Source: Paenibacillus turicensis (GTDB lineage: Bacteria; Bacillota; Bacilli; Paenibacillales; Paenibacillaceae). Taken from it: a DNA stretch of 64,000 bases. The position numbers and the translations under genes were made by a program. The stretch lies in assembly GCF_017873435.1 (NCBI RefSeq), contig NZ_JAGGKG010000001.1:496001-560000 (forward strand), written 5' to 3'. This document shows, in pieces, positions 62,044 to 64,000 of the stretch (positions are counted from its first letter, which is position 1; every line of letters begins with the position of its first letter). The notes below the pieces were generated by a model. The model was given only the letters and a program-made list of their open reading frames with translations. It ran no database searches and was not told the origin of the DNA.

Positions 62044-62089
62044 TAGTAAAAATCAGAACAACCGAATTATGATTTTCGCTATTGACAAC
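62044..62089 (-). promoter_or_regulatory. promoter/operator block A of the ABC operon
   Basis: Minus strand: GTTGTCAAT (62089-62081), then 27-28 bases, then ATTTTTACTA (62053-62044). The same two blocks at nearly the same distance occur upstream of the MetE-like gene (63906-63950). TACTAT could be the -10. Confidence 0.45.
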
Positions 62090-62148
62090 TGCCCTCAGCG
62101 GCGATAAAATATATATTTTTCTATATTTTCCAAATAAAAAGAAGTATT

Positions 62149-62196
62149 AAAAAGCCGGTACAGCCCATGAACTAATACCTCGGCTGTACCGGCTTA
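62149..62196 (-). terminator. intrinsic terminator of the MetE-like operon
   Basis: AAGCCGGTACAGCC / GGCTGTACCGGCTT stem, 14 bp, 16-base loop; followed on the minus strand by TTTTTAAT. Confidence 0.88.
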
Positions 62197-62211
62197 TATT
62201 TTCTCTTTCCG

Positions 62212-62643
62212 TTATATCCATTTATCCATATAAACAATCTTAATAAAGGAGGGCTCATAACTAATATCCCAATCCGCACGATAACCCAGTTTTTCATAAA
62301 AGCCTACCGCTCGATCTTGGCTTGTGATAATGATCTTCTTGGCTTGAAATTCCTTTGCCCAGCGCTCCGTTGCTTCAATTAAGATACGTCCATAGCCGTT
62401 ACCCTGATATTTAGCTAAAACACAGACACGTTCAATTTTAGCTGTATCGCTATCTATAATATTCAATCTAGCCGCGGCAACAGGTTCGCTTCCATCTAGC
62501 AACAGCATATATTTTGCCTGTTCTCCATCATGCTGATCAAATTCCATCTCCAGAGGAATATTCATGCCTTTGACCATAGTATGAATACGCACATAATAGA
62601 CAGCCGCTCTTTGCCAGGTACTGCTTACTCTTACTTCCTGCAA
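62212..62643 (-). CDS. GNAT-family N-acetyltransferase (ElaA/YjcF-like)
   Basis: 143 residues with acetyl-CoA loop VLAKYQGNGYGRILIEATERWA and FYEKLGYRADWDISYEPSF, similar to YjcF-type acetyltransferases. TTG 62643 is chosen as start, about seven bases after a GAGGGGG site; 12 open codons upstream lack a site. It follows the MetE-like gene by 60 bp on the same strand and shares its terminator. Confidence 0.82.
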   Translation of the reverse strand: MQEVRVSSTWQRAAVYYVRIHTMVKGMNIPLEMEFDQHDGEQAKYMLLLDGSEPVAAARLNIIDSDTAKIERVCVLAKYQGNGYGRILIEATERWAKEFQAKKIIITSQDRAVGFYEKLGYRADWDISYEPSFIKIVYMDKWI

Positions 62644-62703
62644 AAAAATCCCCCTCTCAGATAGAGATTGTCCAGACAATTAAATTTAACTATTCAATGC
62701 GTA

Positions 62704-63825
62704 CTAGTTATTGCCCCAGACCTCTTCCGTAATCTCCTTAATGAGTCGAAGCTTCGCCCATTGCTCTTCCTCTGTCAAAATATTGCCTTCTTCCGTGGAA
62801 GCAAAGCCACATTGTGGACTTAAATAAAGTCGATCTAGTTCAACATATTGAGCAGCTTCACGAATACGCTGAATAATCTCGGCTTTGTCCTCAAGCTCTG
62901 GAGTTTTGGACGTGATTAAGCCCAATACCACCTTTTTGTCATTGCCGACATAACGTAATGGCTCAAATCCACCAGCACGATCAGAATCGTATTCCAAATA
63001 ATAAGCATCCACGTTTTGTTTAGCGAATAAAGCCTCTGCAACTGGCTCGTATCCGCCCGAGGTTGCCCAAGATGAACGGAAATTACCGCGGCATACATGC
63101 GTGGTAATAATCAGATCGTCAGGTCGATCTGCCAACACTAGGTTGTTAATTCTGAGCTTTTCTTCTTTACGCTGTTCATCCGTGCTTCTATCCTGATCAA
63201 ATGCATTAGAGCGACCTTCAAAAAATTGCCCCCATGAGCAATCATCAAATTGTACATTACGGCAACCCGCATCATACAGATCTCCGATGACGTTCTTAAA
63301 CGCCTTTACAATATCTTGGATTAACTCTTCTCGATCAGGATAAAATTGCTTCGTATTGTTTATATTTTTAGGTGAAATTAAAAGATGAAAAAACTGCGTT
63401 GGCGAGGGGATTGTCTGACGTACTACAATATCTTCACCGGCAATACGTTTTACAAATTTGAAATGCTCCAGAAAGGGATGGTTTTCTCCGCTGATCTTGC
63501 CTGTAAGCTCCGCAGAATCTGACCGAGTCGCTGCACTTTTGAATACACTAGTGGAATTATTAGTTGTTTTACCAACACCTTGTAAACCCCAGAAGAAGTC
63601 AAGATGCCACCAGCTTCTACGAAATTCCCCATCCGTTGCTACCTTTAAGCCCGCTTCCCTTTGCTTTTTCACCAAATCAGTAATCGCTTGGTCCTCTACA
63701 GCTTTTAATTCCTCTGCTGTAAATTCCCCTTTAGCAAACTTTTCTCTTGCCGTCTTCAACTCCTGGGGCCTTAAAAAACTACCTACAACATCAAAACGAA
63801 ATGGCGCTGTACTTGGCTTGCTCAT
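62704..63825 (-). CDS. MetE-like cobalamin-independent methionine synthase family protein (YxjG/YxjH type)
   Basis: 373 residues, corresponding to the C-terminal barrel of MetE only. FDVVGSFLRPQEL opens it; zinc ligands are apparent in ITTHVCRGN and LSPQCGFAS, with a Glu in YLEYDSDRAG. Proteins of this length (B. subtilis YxjG/YxjH) transfer a methyl group in methionine metabolism from a non-polyglutamate donor; the exact donor is unproven. GGGAGG precedes the ATG. In B. subtilis these genes have SAM riboswitches; none is seen here within the 175 bp available. Confidence 0.9.
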   Translation of the reverse strand: MSKPSTAPFRFDVVGSFLRPQELKTAREKFAKGEFTAEELKAVEDQAITDLVKKQREAGLKVATDGEFRRSWWHLDFFWGLQGVGKTTNNSTSVFKSAATRSDSAELTGKISGENHPFLEHFKFVKRIAGEDIVVRQTIPSPTQFFHLLISPKNINNTKQFYPDREELIQDIVKAFKNVIGDLYDAGCRNVQFDDCSWGQFFEGRSNAFDQDRSTDEQRKEEKLRINNLVLADRPDDLIITTHVCRGNFRSSWATSGGYEPVAEALFAKQNVDAYYLEYDSDRAGGFEPLRYVGNDKKVVLGLITSKTPELEDKAEIIQRIREAAQYVELDRLYLSPQCGFASTEEGNILTEEEQWAKLRLIKEITEEVWGNN

Positions 63826-63905
63826 TCTAATTCCTCCCTTTTACTCATAAAATACAGTAAACACATGTGGTTTTAATGATTTTAAAATACGAGCCCACAG
63901 AAATA

Positions 63906-63950
63906 TAGTAAAAATAAGAACTGGTTTATATCACTAAAGACATTGACAAC
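63906..63950 (-). promoter_or_regulatory. promoter/operator block B of the MetE-like gene
   Basis: Minus strand: GTTGTCAAT (63950-63942) then ATTTTTACTA (63915-63906), the same pair and nearly the same spacing as at 62044-62089. Confidence 0.45.
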
Positions 63951-64000
63951 AAATTTGAAACCAGTAAAATAGTATAAAATCTATATTTCCAATAGATTAA

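Noticed and set aside
63826..64000. SAM (S-box) riboswitch or T-box upstream of the MetE-like gene
   Set aside because: No conserved S-box core or terminator hairpin in the 175 bp available; the region instead carries the shared GTTGTCAAT/ATTTTTACTA blocks. More leader could lie outside the window.
1..64000. CRISPR arrays, rRNA, tRNA, integrases, complete insertion sequences
   Set aside because: Looked for regular spaced repeats, tRNA cloverleaf words and transposase motifs; none found.

Overview
The window is low-GC (roughly 40 percent by eye), with strong AGGAGG-type ribosome binding sites, frequent GTG/TTG starts, many lipoproteins, YesMN/LplABC-type sugar systems and a secreted GH26-X2-X2-CBM3 mannanase. 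This points to a spore-former of the Paenibacillaceae, most likely Paenibacillus or a close relative (inference from gene content; no 16S is present). I see no rRNA, tRNA, CRISPR array, prophage or transposase gene. Three short interspersed inverted-repeat elements (MITE-like) with GGCTCAA-type ends sit at 909, 38650 and 55676; the second has an 8-bp target duplication.

Layout. 1-5.3 kb: an edge-truncated Imm1-type immunity gene, a NUDIX hydrolase, a MITE, a YfcE-type phosphodiesterase, and the mannanase with a CcpA-type cre box at its promoter. 5.3-9.9 kb: a heterodimeric ABC exporter divergent from its MerR regulator, with a textbook 19-bp-spacer MerR promoter between them. 9.9-14.6 kb: a VanRS-like two-component pair, a TVP38/VTT membrane protein, an acetyltransferase and a BenE transporter. 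14.8-20 kb: a methionine-rich secreted protein, a two-component system, CcdA, a thioredoxin-like lipoprotein and an MsrA-MsrB fusion lipoprotein. These fit an extracytoplasmic methionine-oxidation sink and repair system. 20-24.7 kb: a zinc-ribbon protein, two uncharacterised secreted proteins and an exported alpha/beta hydrolase.

24.8-38.5 kb: after a Dus-type enzyme comes a long minus-strand carbohydrate locus: YesM/YesN sensor-regulator, binding protein, two permeases, Nif3-like protein, two esterases, DUF3237, fructokinase and sucrose phosphorylase. Two esterases feeding a phosphorolytic sucrose pathway suggest a role in using acylated sucrose (inference). 38.9-50.9 kb: a YcaQ/AlkX-type glycosylase, an isolated flagellin with a large central domain, guanine deaminase plus purine permease, an SF0329-family protein, a transglutaminase-like lipoprotein, an amino-acid permease and an acetyltransferase.

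51-55.5 kb: a second RsgA-type ribosome-assembly GTPase is translationally coupled to an APH-family kinase. It lies behind a structured leader with a 12-codon upstream ORF and an intrinsic terminator. A second APH-family kinase is divergent, and a decayed type I restriction remnant (HsdS tail plus truncated Fic) follows. 56-64 kb: an ECF sigma/anti-sigma pair, then two minus-strand operons that look sulfur-related. One is a Cys-rich small ORF, acetyltransferase, GST-like protein and amino-acid ABC transporter; the other is a YxjG/YxjH-type MetE-like enzyme plus acetyltransferase. Their upstream regions share two sequence blocks at nearly the same spacing.

The strongest candidates for undescribed biology are the Met-rich/MsrAB module, the attenuator-controlled rsgA-aph operon, the Cys-rich small ORF, and the proposed acylsucrose locus.
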